A stretch of 64,000 bases of DNA from Gemmatimonadota bacterium. GTDB taxonomy: Bacteria; Gemmatimonadota; Gemmatimonadetes; Longimicrobiales; Gaopeijiaceae. Position 1 is the stretch's first letter, and every line of letters starts with the position of its first letter. The translations under genes and the position numbers were made by a program. The notes below the pieces were generated by a model that was given only the letters and a program-made list of their open reading frames with translations, was not told the origin of the DNA and made no database searches. Below are positions 8,563-16,405 of the stretch, one piece after another. Where the stretch lies: contig JAPOYJ010000055.1 in NCBI GenBank assembly GCA_026706635.1, forward strand, positions 1 through 64,000. The letters are read 5' to 3'.

Positions 8563-11500
8563 ATGTTCGCACGCATCATCGACTGGTCGATCCAGAACCG
8601 GCTCCTGGTTGTCCTCGGGACTCTCTTCGTCGTGGCCGCAGGCACGCTCTCTCTGACCCGAACACCGATCGACGCCATCCCGGATCTCTCCGATGTCCAG
8701 GTCATCATCCAGACCGAGTATCCCGGACAGGCGCCGCGGATCGTCGAGGACCAGGTCACCTATCCGATTGCAACGCAGATGCTCTCTGCACCCTTCGCGC
8801 AGGTCGTGCGCGGGTACTCGTTCTTCGGCGTCTCCTTCGTCTACGTGATCTTCGAGGACGGAACGGACCTCTACTGGGCGCGAACCCGGGTCCTCGAATA
8901 CCTCAACTCGATCGCCGGGGAGCTGCCGACCGGCATCACCCCCGAGCTTGGTCCCGACGCGACCGGTGTGGGCTGGGCATTCATGTACGCACTCACCTCC
9001 GACCGGCACGACCTCGGCGAATTGCGCTCGATCCAGGACTGGTTCCTCAGGTACGAGCTGACGGCGATCCCCGGGGTCTCGGAGGTCGCCAGCGTCGGTG
9101 GATTCGTGCGGCAGTACCAGGTGACGGTCGATCCGAACCGGCTGCGGGCGTACAAGCTGCCGATCTCAGCGATCCGGGAGGCCATACAGGAGAGCAACAG
9201 CGACGTGGGAGGCGGGCTGATCGAGGTCGGCGAGAAGGAGTTCATGATCCGGGGGCTCGGCTACCTGCGGTCCATGGACGACCTCCGTCGCATCGGTCTC
9301 GGGGTGGGCCCGGACGGCACGCCGATTCTCCTCGAAGACGTGGCGCGGGTCGGCGTTGGGCCGGAGGGGCGCCGTGGCTTGGCCGAATGGAATGGCGAGG
9401 GGGAGACGGTGGGCGGGATCATCGTGGTGAGGTCCGGCGCGGACACCCGGCGCGTAATCCGGGAGGTTCGTGACAGGCTCGAGGAGATTCGCGCCGGGTT
9501 GCCGGAGGGGGTCGAGGTCGAGGTTGCCTACGACCGCACTTCGCTGATAGACCGCGCGGTGGGGAGCATCCGCATGAGCCTGGTACAGCAGCTCGCGATC
9601 GTGGGAATAGTGTGCCTGATCTTCCTCTTCCACCTGCGCAGCGGACTCGTCGCCGTGATCGCGCTCCCGGTCGGGATCCTGCTGGCGATGATCGTGGTGC
9701 GGATGCAGGGGCTGACGCTCAACATCATGTCGCTCGGGGGCATCGCGGTCGCGATCGGCACGATGGTCGACGCCGGAATCGTGATGGTCGAGAACGCGCA
9801 CAGGCATCTCGCGCGAAACGAGGGCCGGAGACCCCACTGGGAGATCATCGCGGCCGCAGCGCGCGAAGTCGGGCCGTCGCTCTTCTTCGCGCTCCTGGTG
9901 ATCACGGTCTCCTTCATGCCGGTCTTCTCCCTGGAGGCGCAGGAGGGCCGGCTCTTCAAGCCGCTCGCGTTCACGAAGACGTACGCGATGGCCGCAGCCG
10001 CGCTCCTCTCGGTCACGCTGGTTCCCGTGCTGGTGGGGTACTGGGTGCGGGGCAGGATCCGACCCTCGGGGCGGACGCCGGTCGGGCGGCTGCTCTCTGG
10101 AGTCTATTGGCCCGTGCTGGGTTTCGCGCTGCGTTTCCGCGCGTGGCTGCTCGTCGCCGCGGTGGCGGGCTTGGCTGCGACCCTGATCCCGCTCTCACGT
10201 CTCGGATCGGAGTTCATGCCGCCGCTCTGGGAGGGCGACCTGCTCTACATGCCCACCACGCTGCCGGGCGTGTCGATAACCGAGGCGCGCGAGATCCTGC
10301 AGCAGACGGACCGGATCATCTACACCTTCCCCGAAGTGCGGCACGTCTTCGGAAAGGTGGGGCGGGCGGACTCGGCCACCGATCCCGCGCCGCTCTCGAT
10401 GATCGAGACGACGATCGCGCTGAAGCCGCGCAGCCAGTGGCGGCCAGGGATGACCCCGGACAAGCTCGTAGAGGAGCTGGACGCGGCGCTCAGCATTCCG
10501 GGTCTCACCAACGCGTGGACGATGCCGATCCGGAGCCGCATCGACATGCTCTCGACCGGGATCCGCACGCCCGTCGGGATCAAGATCGCGGGACCGGAGC
10601 TGGCCGAGCTGGAACGGCTGGGGCGCGAGGTCGAGGCGGTCGTGAGGAGCGTTCCCGGTACGGCGAGCGTCTACGCGGACCGGGTCATGGGCGGCAACTA
10701 CCTCGACTTCACGATCGACCGGGACGCCATCGCGCGCCACGGCCTCACCGTGCGCGACGTGCAGGAGGTCATCCAGACGGCGATCGGCGGGATGAACGTG
10801 ACGACCACGGTGGAAGGGCTGGAACGCTACCCGGTCAACGTGCGCTACAGCCGCGAGCTGCGCGACGACCTTCCTGCGCTGAGGTCGGTGCTGGTGGCGA
10901 CGCCGGAGGGCCACCAGGTGCCGCTGGGGCGGCTGGCGAGGATGGAGTACGTGCTCGGCCCACCCAGCATCAAGAGCGAGGGCGCGAAGCCCAACGCCTG
11001 GGTGTATGTGGACATCCGCGACGTCGACGTCGGCAGCTACGTGGAGGCGGCCCGGGAAGCGGTGGCGGAGGGGATCGCCCTGCCGCCCGGCTACACGCTC
11101 TCGTGGAGCGGCCAATACGAGTATCTGGAGCGCGCGCGGCAGCGGCTGGCGCTCGTCGTCCCCCTCACCCTGCTCTTGATCTTCGTCCTCATCTACCTGA
11201 CCACGCGGTCGGCGACCGAGACGCTGATGGTACTCCTGGGCATTCCCTTTGCGGTGGCCGGTTCGTTCTGGCTGCTGCACATCCTGGACTACGATCTGAG
11301 CATCGCGGTGTGGGTGGGGATCATCGCGCTGGCCGGCCTCTACGCCGAGACCGCGATCGTCTTCCTCCTCTACCTCAACGTCTCCGTGCGCGACTACCGC
11401 GACCGCGGTCTGCTCACCGATCGCGCCGCGCTCGCCCACGCGATACGGCGCGGGTCGGTCAGACGCGTCCGCCCCATCATGATGACGATCGCGACCGACG

Positions 11501-11700
11501 TGCTCGGGCTCCTGCCGATCATGTGGAGCGCGGGGGCGGGCGCCGATGTGATGAAGCGGATAGCGGCGCCATTGGTCGGGGGCGTGGTGACTTCGGGCGC
11601 CGTGGTGCTCCTGCTCTTCCCGGTGGCCTTCTACATGTGGAAGGGGCGGGGGCTGCCCCGGGCGTCAAGGGCGGAGCCGTCTGTCGGGGATCGGCCATAA
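8563..11700 (+). CDS. cusA: Copper/silver RND efflux pump CusA
   Basis: 1045 residues; the ATG at 8563 follows GGAGGCGGGG. It is a full-length heavy-metal RND transporter: TM1 near the N-terminus, a large periplasmic loop, the TM4 proton-relay motif VAIGTMVDAGIVMVENAH with Asp403, a second periplasmic loop and TM7-12. The Met-rich stretch TMPIRSRIDMLSTGIRTPV (Met654 and Met662) and MNVTTTVEGLERYPVNVRYS are signatures of Cu(I)/Ag(I)-type CusA rather than Co/Zn/Cd CzcA. It exports monovalent copper or silver using the proton gradient, with CusB and CusC. Repeat B core 11698-11740 starts at its stop codon. Confidence 0.93.
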   Translation: MFARIIDWSIQNRLLVVLGTLFVVAAGTLSLTRTPIDAIPDLSDVQVIIQTEYPGQAPRIVEDQVTYPIATQMLSAPFAQVVRGYSFFGVSFVYVIFEDGTDLYWARTRVLEYLNSIAGELPTGITPELGPDATGVGWAFMYALTSDRHDLGELRSIQDWFLRYELTAIPGVSEVASVGGFVRQYQVTVDPNRLRAYKLPISAIREAIQESNSDVGGGLIEVGEKEFMIRGLGYLRSMDDLRRIGLGVGPDGTPILLEDVARVGVGPEGRRGLAEWNGEGETVGGIIVVRSGADTRRVIREVRDRLEEIRAGLPEGVEVEVAYDRTSLIDRAVGSIRMSLVQQLAIVGIVCLIFLFHLRSGLVAVIALPVGILLAMIVVRMQGLTLNIMSLGGIAVAIGTMVDAGIVMVENAHRHLARNEGRRPHWEIIAAAAREVGPSLFFALLVITVSFMPVFSLEAQEGRLFKPLAFTKTYAMAAAALLSVTLVPVLVGYWVRGRIRPSGRTPVGRLLSGVYWPVLGFALRFRAWLLVAAVAGLAATLIPLSRLGSEFMPPLWEGDLLYMPTTLPGVSITEAREILQQTDRIIYTFPEVRHVFGKVGRADSATDPAPLSMIETTIALKPRSQWRPGMTPDKLVEELDAALSIPGLTNAWTMPIRSRIDMLSTGIRTPVGIKIAGPELAELERLGREVEAVVRSVPGTASVYADRVMGGNYLDFTIDRDAIARHGLTVRDVQEVIQTAIGGMNVTTTVEGLERYPVNVRYSRELRDDLPALRSVLVATPEGHQVPLGRLARMEYVLGPPSIKSEGAKPNAWVYVDIRDVDVGSYVEAAREAVAEGIALPPGYTLSWSGQYEYLERARQRLALVVPLTLLLIFVLIYLTTRSATETLMVLLGIPFAVAGSFWLLHILDYDLSIAVWVGIIALAGLYAETAIVFLLYLNVSVRDYRDRGLLTDRAALAHAIRRGSVRRVRPIMMTIATDVLGLLPIMWSAGAGADVMKRIAAPLVGGVVTSGAVVLLLFPVAFYMWKGRGLPRASRAEPSVGDRP

Positions 11701-11740
11701 TGTAAAGTGGAGTTGACATGATGTAAACTGCGATTGTCAA
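11698..11740. repeat. Dispersed repeat B core, copy 3
   Basis: The core GTTGACATGATGTAAAC then TGCGATTGTCA spans 11712-11739, preceded by a second ATGTAAAGTGGA unit that begins in the cusA stop codon. It marks the left edge of the decayed accessory island. Confidence 0.7.
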
Positions 11741-11843
11741 ACGGGAGCTCCGCAGTCCTGCAGGCGGTCTCGACGAACCACGAGACGGTCGGTGCGATTG
11801 CGATTCCACCGCCAATCTGATTGCGATTCCACGACTACGACCA

Positions 11844-12755
11844 TTGCAATTCCGTGATTGCCGGCTTCGCCTTCGTCCGATGTCGCTGCGGGAGCTGGGA
11901 CACTCCACCGGCCACGTATCGCTCAGGCGGCTGATGGACGGGAGTCCCCCGCGCAGCACATCGAGCGAAGTGTCGCTGGAGGCCCTGGCCGAACTGCTTT
12001 GCGTAGGAGGGTGGCCGGGTCACCTGCGCCGAATCTCCAGTGATGCGGCGATGCTCGCGAACGAGGACTACCTGGCCGAGATCTGCCGGGTGGACATCAG
12101 TCGTGCAGGGGGAGTCAGGCGCGACCCGGAGAGAGTCGCGCGCTTCCTGCAGTCACTCGCACGCAACACGGCAACCGCGGCGACCGCGGCAACCATGGCA
12201 CGCGACGCCCAGGGGTCCGACGCGGCCTACAACGAGCAGACAGCGCACTCCTACCTCGCCGCTCTCGAACAGCTCATGGTCGTCGAACAACAGCCGGCAT
12301 GGGCACCCCACCTGCGCTCGCGCTCCCGCCTCCGGACCTCGCGGAAGCGGCACTTCGCGGATCCTTCGCTCGCGACCGCAGCACTTGGGGCTGCGCCGGA
12401 GCACCTCCTCCGGGACGTTCCGTGGTTCGGCCTCCTCTTCGAGTCCATGGTCGTGCGGGACCTGCGGGTCTACGCGCAGGCGATGCGCGCCAGGGTGTAT
12501 CACTACCGCGACAACACCGGCCTGGAAGTGGATGCCATCGTCGACGCCGGCCCCGGGAGATGGGCCGCGTTCGAAATCAAGCTAGGCGCTGGCCGGACTG
12601 AAGAAGCCGCAAAGACGCTCCTCACCTTCGCCGAGCGGGTCGACACGGTCCGTTGGGGCAACCCGGCAGCGCTCGCCGTGGTGACCTCCACCGGCTTCGG
12701 ATACCAGCGTCCAGACGGCGTGGTGGTGATTCCGGTGGGCGTGCTCGGGCCGTGA
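11844..12755 (+). pseudogene. DUF4143 AAA ATPase, N-terminal ATPase half missing
   Basis: The frame begins at LRLRPMSLRELGHS, which in intact members is the junction after the AAA_14 ATPase core, and continues through the whole DUF4143 C-terminal half (SYLAALEQLMVVEQQPAW, FGLLFESMVVRDLRVYAQA, HYRDNTGLEVDAIV, AFEIKLGAGRTEEA). Family members have about 400 residues with Walker A and B motifs at the front; none is present here, so the nucleotide-binding part has been lost. The break falls next to repeat B at 11698-11740, which suggests a deletion linked to the element. The remaining C-terminal PD-(D/E)XK-like fold might still be translated from the ATG near 11844. Confidence 0.75.
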
Positions 12756-12807
12756 CCCTCCCGCAGGCGAAGATATCGGACGACCGCCGACGTGAAGGGA
12801 GACAAGG

Positions 12808-13017
12808 GTGAGGAAGACCAGCGTGGTGATCGACGGCGAGCTCGTCGACAGGGTGCGCATCCTGCTCGGGACCTCGTCCATCAGGGAGACCATTGACGCG
12901 GCGCTGCGCGCGGTCGAGCGAGGCGAGGCGAGACGTCGGGAGATCCGGGCGTTGATCGAGATGGACGGACTCGACCTGCGCGATCCGGCGGTCATGTCGA
13001 AGGCGTGGCGCTGCTAG
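12808..13017 (+). CDS. vapB: VapB-type antitoxin
   Basis: 69 residues from a GTG at 12808. The short ribbon-helix-helix start (RKTSVVIDGELVDRVRILLG, then SIRETIDAALRAVERGEARR) and the C-terminal toxin-binding part ending MSKAWRC fit the VapB antitoxin family with normal length. VapB represses its own operon and wraps the VapC PIN ribonuclease. The toxin fragment that follows overlaps it from 13005 but is broken, so this may now be an orphan antitoxin. It sits 52 bases after the DUF4143 remnant. Confidence 0.7.
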   Translation: MRKTSVVIDGELVDRVRILLGTSSIRETIDAALRAVERGEARRREIRALIEMDGLDLRDPAVMSKAWRC

Positions 13018-13125
13018 CCCACGACCGGACGACGCACGTGCCCTACCTGATCGACAAGAGCGCGCTAGCCCGCATGCCGCACCCGGCGGTGCAGGCCAGG
13101 CTCGTGCCGATTCTCTCGCGAATCG
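13005..13125 (+). pseudogene. VapC toxin, N-terminal stub
   Basis: Overlapping the end of vapB, the frame reads VPYLIDKSALARM then PHPAVQARLVPIL, the beginning of a PIN-domain VapC with its first catalytic Asp. After about 40 residues the similarity stops at the sequence CCGATTCTCTCGCGAATCGG, a small inverted repeat. The remaining acidic residues of the PIN active site are absent, so this toxin is dead. Confidence 0.7.
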
Positions 13126-13312
13126 GCTCAAGGTGTCGCGAAGCGCACTCTACGCGACCGCCGTCGCGGAATACGTGGCGAAGCACAGCGACGAGAACGT
13201 CACCGCAAGGCTGAATGCCGTTTACGCGGACTCGCCGAGCGGAATTGATCCGGGCACGCGCCGGACGCAGGCACGCTCGGTAGCCGAAGGGGGCAGGTCG
13301 AGAACGGGCTAA
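13124..13312 (+). pseudogene. Ribbon-helix-helix antitoxin, C-terminal half
   Basis: Directly after the VapC stub a different frame reads RLKVSRSALYATAVAEYVAK then HSDENVTARLNAVYADSPSG and stops at 13312. This matches the C-terminal two thirds of MazE/ChpI-like antitoxins (family pattern VSRSELY...A...HSDEEVTERLNAVYAE). Its N-terminal beta strand and start codon are gone. The join with the VapC stub shows that two unrelated toxin-antitoxin loci were fused by a deletion. Confidence 0.65.
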
Positions 13313-13332
13313 GGCTGGTGCTGGGACTGTAG

Positions 13333-13788
13333 TCATCCCAGGAGGTGCGGGTCGAAAGAGAAGGGGCGGGATCCCGAGACATGAGCGAGGTGCGCGTCGC
13401 GGTGCCTCGGATTGACCAGCAGGTTGCTCTCTTCCGGGACTAGGACCGACGGGAGCTGAAGCAGCAGGTGTTGCCCGTTTCTGGCCCAACGGTCCCCGAT
13501 CTCCTGGCATTCCGGCGGCGACGGCGTGCGCTGCCACCCTGCGGGCAGCGATGGGGGCGCGAGGATCAGGGCGGTCGCCCATTCCGGAGTGTCCAGGCGA
13601 AGGGCGACCAGATCGTCGGGCGCGTCATCCGGATCGACATGCACCAGGTACTCCAGGGCGGCCAGCGACAGGTGGGAGGCGGCGTATACCGCGGCAGTCC
13701 CGGGCGAGCTCCAGCGAGCACCGTACAGGCGAGCCCCCTCGCCGTCGAGTCCAGCGTGGTTCCGCCGGGCGATCCGCCAGAGCCGCAA
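13333..13788 (-). CDS. RES-domain toxin (NAD+-degrading)
   Basis: 151 residues from a probable TTG at 13788. The sequence carries the RES family pattern: LWRIARRNHAGLDGEGARL, then YGARWSSPGTAAVYAASHLS and LAALEYLVHVD, and near the C-terminus LVPEESNLLVNPRHRD, with Arg, Tyr, Glu and Ser at the usual positions. RES toxins (MbcT, Res) cleave or phosphorolyse NAD+ and arrest growth when freed. The gene lies 24 bases downstream of its Xre/ParS-type antitoxin on the same strand, the normal order. Length is typical and no frame damage is visible. Confidence 0.85.
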   Translation of the reverse strand: MRLWRIARRNHAGLDGEGARLYGARWSSPGTAAVYAASHLSLAALEYLVHVDPDDAPDDLVALRLDTPEWATALILAPPSLPAGWQRTPSPPECQEIGDRWARNGQHLLLQLPSVLVPEESNLLVNPRHRDAHLAHVSGSRPFSFDPHLLG

Positions 13789-13812
13789 GGTGGTTCAGCG
13801 CTCTAGGGAGGA

Positions 13813-14244
13813 CTACGCACCCAGACCATGCTCAATGCGCCCGAGCACCTGCTCGACCAGACGGGCTCCCACGTCGCTCGCGAGAAGATCCAGAGGACGC
13901 CGGCCCCGAAGCGCGCGATTGGGCTTGCGCAGCCAGCTCCTCGCCTTGTCGACATCTCCGATGGCGTCTTCGGCCCGCCCCGCCATGCGCACGACGCGGA
14001 TCAGACGATCGGACTGCGCCGAACTCAGCCGCCCGTGCGAGCGCTTCCTGTGGGCCAGCGTACGGCGCGGAACGACCAGCGCGTGCACTTCGGGCACCCG
14101 GAGCGTACCTGCATTCACCACGCACTCGACCGCCTTCACGGGCACTCCGCTGCGGACCACGTCGTCAAGGTCGAAGTCGGAACGGATGTCGCGACCCAGG
14201 GCCGGTCTTCCGCCGAGATGTTCGGCGACCGCCTGAGCTGTCAT
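13813..14244 (-). CDS. Xre/MbcA/ParS-type antitoxin
   Basis: 143 residues. The start at 14244 is chosen because AGGAGG lies 6 bases upstream. N-terminal part: AVAEHLGGRPALGRD; middle: a helix-turn-helix-like LVVPRRTLAHRKRSHGRLS; C-terminal toxin-binding MbcA/ParS domain: QSDRLIRVVRMAGRAEDAIG then KARSWLRKPNRALRGRRPLD and LLASDVGARLVEQVLGRIEH. It neutralises the RES toxin encoded 24 bases downstream and should autorepress the operon. A small inverted repeat lies upstream at 14280-14291. Confidence 0.85.
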   Translation of the reverse strand: MTAQAVAEHLGGRPALGRDIRSDFDLDDVVRSGVPVKAVECVVNAGTLRVPEVHALVVPRRTLAHRKRSHGRLSSAQSDRLIRVVRMAGRAEDAIGDVDKARSWLRKPNRALRGRRPLDLLASDVGARLVEQVLGRIEHGLGA

Positions 14245-14279
14245 TCCATCCTCCTGTGGCAACACGGCACATCAAAATA

Positions 14280-14291
14280 GGCCAAATGGCC
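14280..14291. promoter_or_regulatory. Possible operator of the RES/Xre operon
   Basis: Inverted repeat GGCCA-AA-TGGCC centred about 40 bases upstream of the antitoxin start, in a local AT-rich stretch (ATCAAAATAG). The position suits autoregulation by the Xre-type antitoxin. It is short, so chance is possible. Confidence 0.3.
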
Positions 14292-14310
14292 ATGCCTGAC
14301 AACGGGCCAC

Positions 14311-14601
14311 TCAGCGGCCCGCACCCCCGCCAGTACCAGCGGAGTCGCCCGTCCTGTGCCGCACGTAGCTCTCGGGTACGCGGTTCATCCTCGTCTGGTA
14401 GCCCTACCCCGGAGCCTTGGAGTCTGCTGGCGCAGAGCGTTTGACCCTGATGATGGTCCGGTCGGTGCGATCGGCCTCGACGAGCTCCGCCCGCCTCCAG
14501 AAGTCCTCGTCCAGTTCGGGGATGTCGCTGAAGTCGATGTCCTCGTCCCTCACCGCCGCGATCTGCTCCGGTGCGAGGGGGCTATCGTAGCGTCCGCTCA
14601 T
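14311..14601 (-). pseudogene. BrnA-type antitoxin with a premature stop
   Basis: From the ATG at 14601 the frame reads RDEDIDFSDIPELDEDFWRR, the BrnA/DUF4415 antitoxin signature, then reaches TAG at 14404-14406 after SKAPG. The same frame continues after the stop with GYQTRMNRVPESYVRHR, the expected C-terminal helix, ending at 14311. The family has GKGYQTR here, so a single AAG to TAG change explains the stop. Full length with readthrough is 96 residues, normal for the family. No BrnT toxin gene is adjacent; the 5'-truncated Rpn gene lies where it should be. Confidence 0.75.
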
Positions 14602-14623
14602 GGTAGGCGGCCCGATACAACCG

Positions 14624-15402
14624 TCACTCCGCCGCCCCATTCCCGCGCGCCCATTCGGCCAGCTCCGCAGCCGTCTTGCATGTGAACACCTCGGCGGCGA
14701 TTGCGGTCAGCCGGTCCGAGTCCGCGATGCTCGCGAGCAGCGGAACGATATCCTTCGCGGCCTCCCGACCGAATCTGCGAGCGACGAGTCGGCGGACCAG
14801 CCCCCGCTCCCCTTCCAGACGGCCCTTCCGGCGGCCCTTCTCGAGCCATTCCTGATTGAGCTCCTCGCCCCACTGCCGTGCCCGCTCGATCAACATCGAC
14901 ATCCGTGCGTCCTCCTGCTTCCTGATTCCGAGTTCCAGCTTCCGGCCCGCAGGACCGTGCCGCATGACCAGCACTTGCGAGATCCACCCCCCGAAGATGT
15001 CGAGCAGTTCCCGCGCCCGCGCTCGCTCGGCCCAGTCGGTCAGCGACAGCGCCAGTTCCAGGAGCCGCTCTGGCGACCGGGCCTGCTCCAGCGCCGCGAT
15101 CACCCCGAGGGCGTTGTCCTCCGGCAGCGACGCCGGATCGAGCCGCTGCAGATCGATGAGAAGATACCGATGCCGCGGGCGGCCTCCAAGGATCCGGTGA
15201 GATGCCGCAGCCAGAAGGTCGCGGACGTCCCTGGGCGCGGTCCAGCGCCGCTGGCCGCTGTAGATGACAAGGGGGAGGACGAGCGGGAAGATGCGTCCGG
15301 GCCCGAGGTGGTCGGAGCCGAGGCCCGCCCAGATGCCGCCCGCGTAGTTCATCATGCGCAACGCCATGCGGTGGTAGACGGTGGACTGGAACTCGATCCA
15401 TA
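14624..15402 (-). pseudogene. Rpn/YhgA-like nuclease, 5' truncated
   Basis: Reading leftward, the frame enters at WIEFQSTVYHRMALRMMNYA, the middle of the PD-(D/E)XK core of the Rpn (recombination-promoting nuclease/putative transposase_31) family, and continues normally through FPLVLPLVIYSGQRRW, HRYLLIDLQRLDPASLPED and a charged C-terminal part (EGERGLVRRLVARRFG). The first 50-60 residues, including the leading catalytic Asp, are missing. In-frame codons upstream of 15402 do not resemble the family. The first ATG left is 15367, beyond the EFQS motif. Intact members nick DNA and promote RecA-independent recombination; this copy should be inactive. Confidence 0.7.
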
Positions 15403-15502
15403 CACGTTGACCCCCACCGGGGCTATGATTCAGATTCCGTATCCTCCTCCGCTCGTAGCGGGGGTGCCCAATCAGGAATCTTCGCCTGCTATCGAGAGTG
15501 CA

Positions 15503-16126
15503 ATGGCCCAGCCCAATGGCTCGTCAGACCGAGCGAAGTATGCCGCGTGCATGGAGGAAATCAAGAAGCGAACGCGGGTTGTCGACGCGTTCCTGAACAG
15601 GTCATGCAGCGCCCTATATCTGAAGACCACGGTGGAGTCGATCTACTTGCAGTTCCGCAAGATCCTAGAACTCATCGCGATGGCTTCATTGTCCGCGAGC
15701 CCGGAGTACATGGCGCGCTACGACCGGTTCCGGCGTCACTATAACGGGAAGCGGATTCTAAGAGACTTGGAGAAGGTCAACCCCGACTTCTACCCGCAAC
15801 CGACAAGACAGGTAGTGGATCCAGACACCGGCAAGGTGGTCGAGGTCGTGGATGTGGAATCCGGTTTCCTGACCAAGGACGATTACGTAGAGCTATACGA
15901 CATCTGCGGCGATCTGCTCCATGCCGAAAATCCGTACGACGAGGGCCAGCGGGACATGGAATCACGATTGGAGGATGTGCCGGAATGGAGGAACCGGATC
16001 GTTACTCTACTCAACCATCATCAGGTTCAGCTCGCGGATAGCGGCAAGCAGATTTGGGTGCTGATGCACGCGAAGTCGGACGGGAGAGTCCACGTCTTCG
16101 ACTTCGAGGAAGTGGGGCCTGCATGA
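15503..16126 (+). CDS. Hypothetical soluble protein
   Basis: 207 residues from the ATG at 15503, chosen for GAGAG just upstream; alternative starts are 15425 and 15551. The protein is soluble and mixed alpha/beta: a helical, charged start (KYAACMEEIKKRTRVVDAFL), then TTVESIYLQFRKILELIAMA, YNGKRILRDLEKVNPDFYP, DDYVELYDICGDLLHAENPY and a C-terminal region ending VHVFDFEEVGPA. The last part reads like a beta-rich domain. No family was recognised. Its base composition is lower in GC than its neighbours and it lies in the decayed accessory island, so recent acquisition is plausible. Confidence 0.65.
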   Translation: MAQPNGSSDRAKYAACMEEIKKRTRVVDAFLNRSCSALYLKTTVESIYLQFRKILELIAMASLSASPEYMARYDRFRRHYNGKRILRDLEKVNPDFYPQPTRQVVDPDTGKVVEVVDVESGFLTKDDYVELYDICGDLLHAENPYDEGQRDMESRLEDVPEWRNRIVTLLNHHQVQLADSGKQIWVLMHAKSDGRVHVFDFEEVGPA

Positions 16127-16405
16127 CTCGCGATGGACCTGCTGACATCTGACATGCTGCCAGAAGAGGTCCCGCCTCCTGCCCAGTGCGCAACGTTCTA
16201 GGTCGGGCCGTGATCCACGCGGCCGCGGAGCAGCCGGGATCCAAAAAGATCGCGGGATGCCGGGGAGCAGGTCGCTGTCGCGTCGGAACTGATGCGCCCT
16301 CAACCGAATGTCGCCGCGGCGGCCTGGATCGCCCAGCGTTATGCGCGGGACATGTATCGAGGGTGCTGTCGTAGCGACCGTTCGTGACCGCCGCGTACGG
16401 CCCCG
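16127..16405. other. Intergenic region between hypothetical gene and serpins
   Basis: About 280 bases between converging genes. No coding frame, repeat or hairpin of note was recognised. Confidence 0.4.

Noticed and set aside
9612-11705. Long open frame overlapping cusA on the same strand
   Set aside because: It is a GC-rich shadow frame full of Arg, Gly and Ala with no conserved motif, while the cusA frame has full family similarity.
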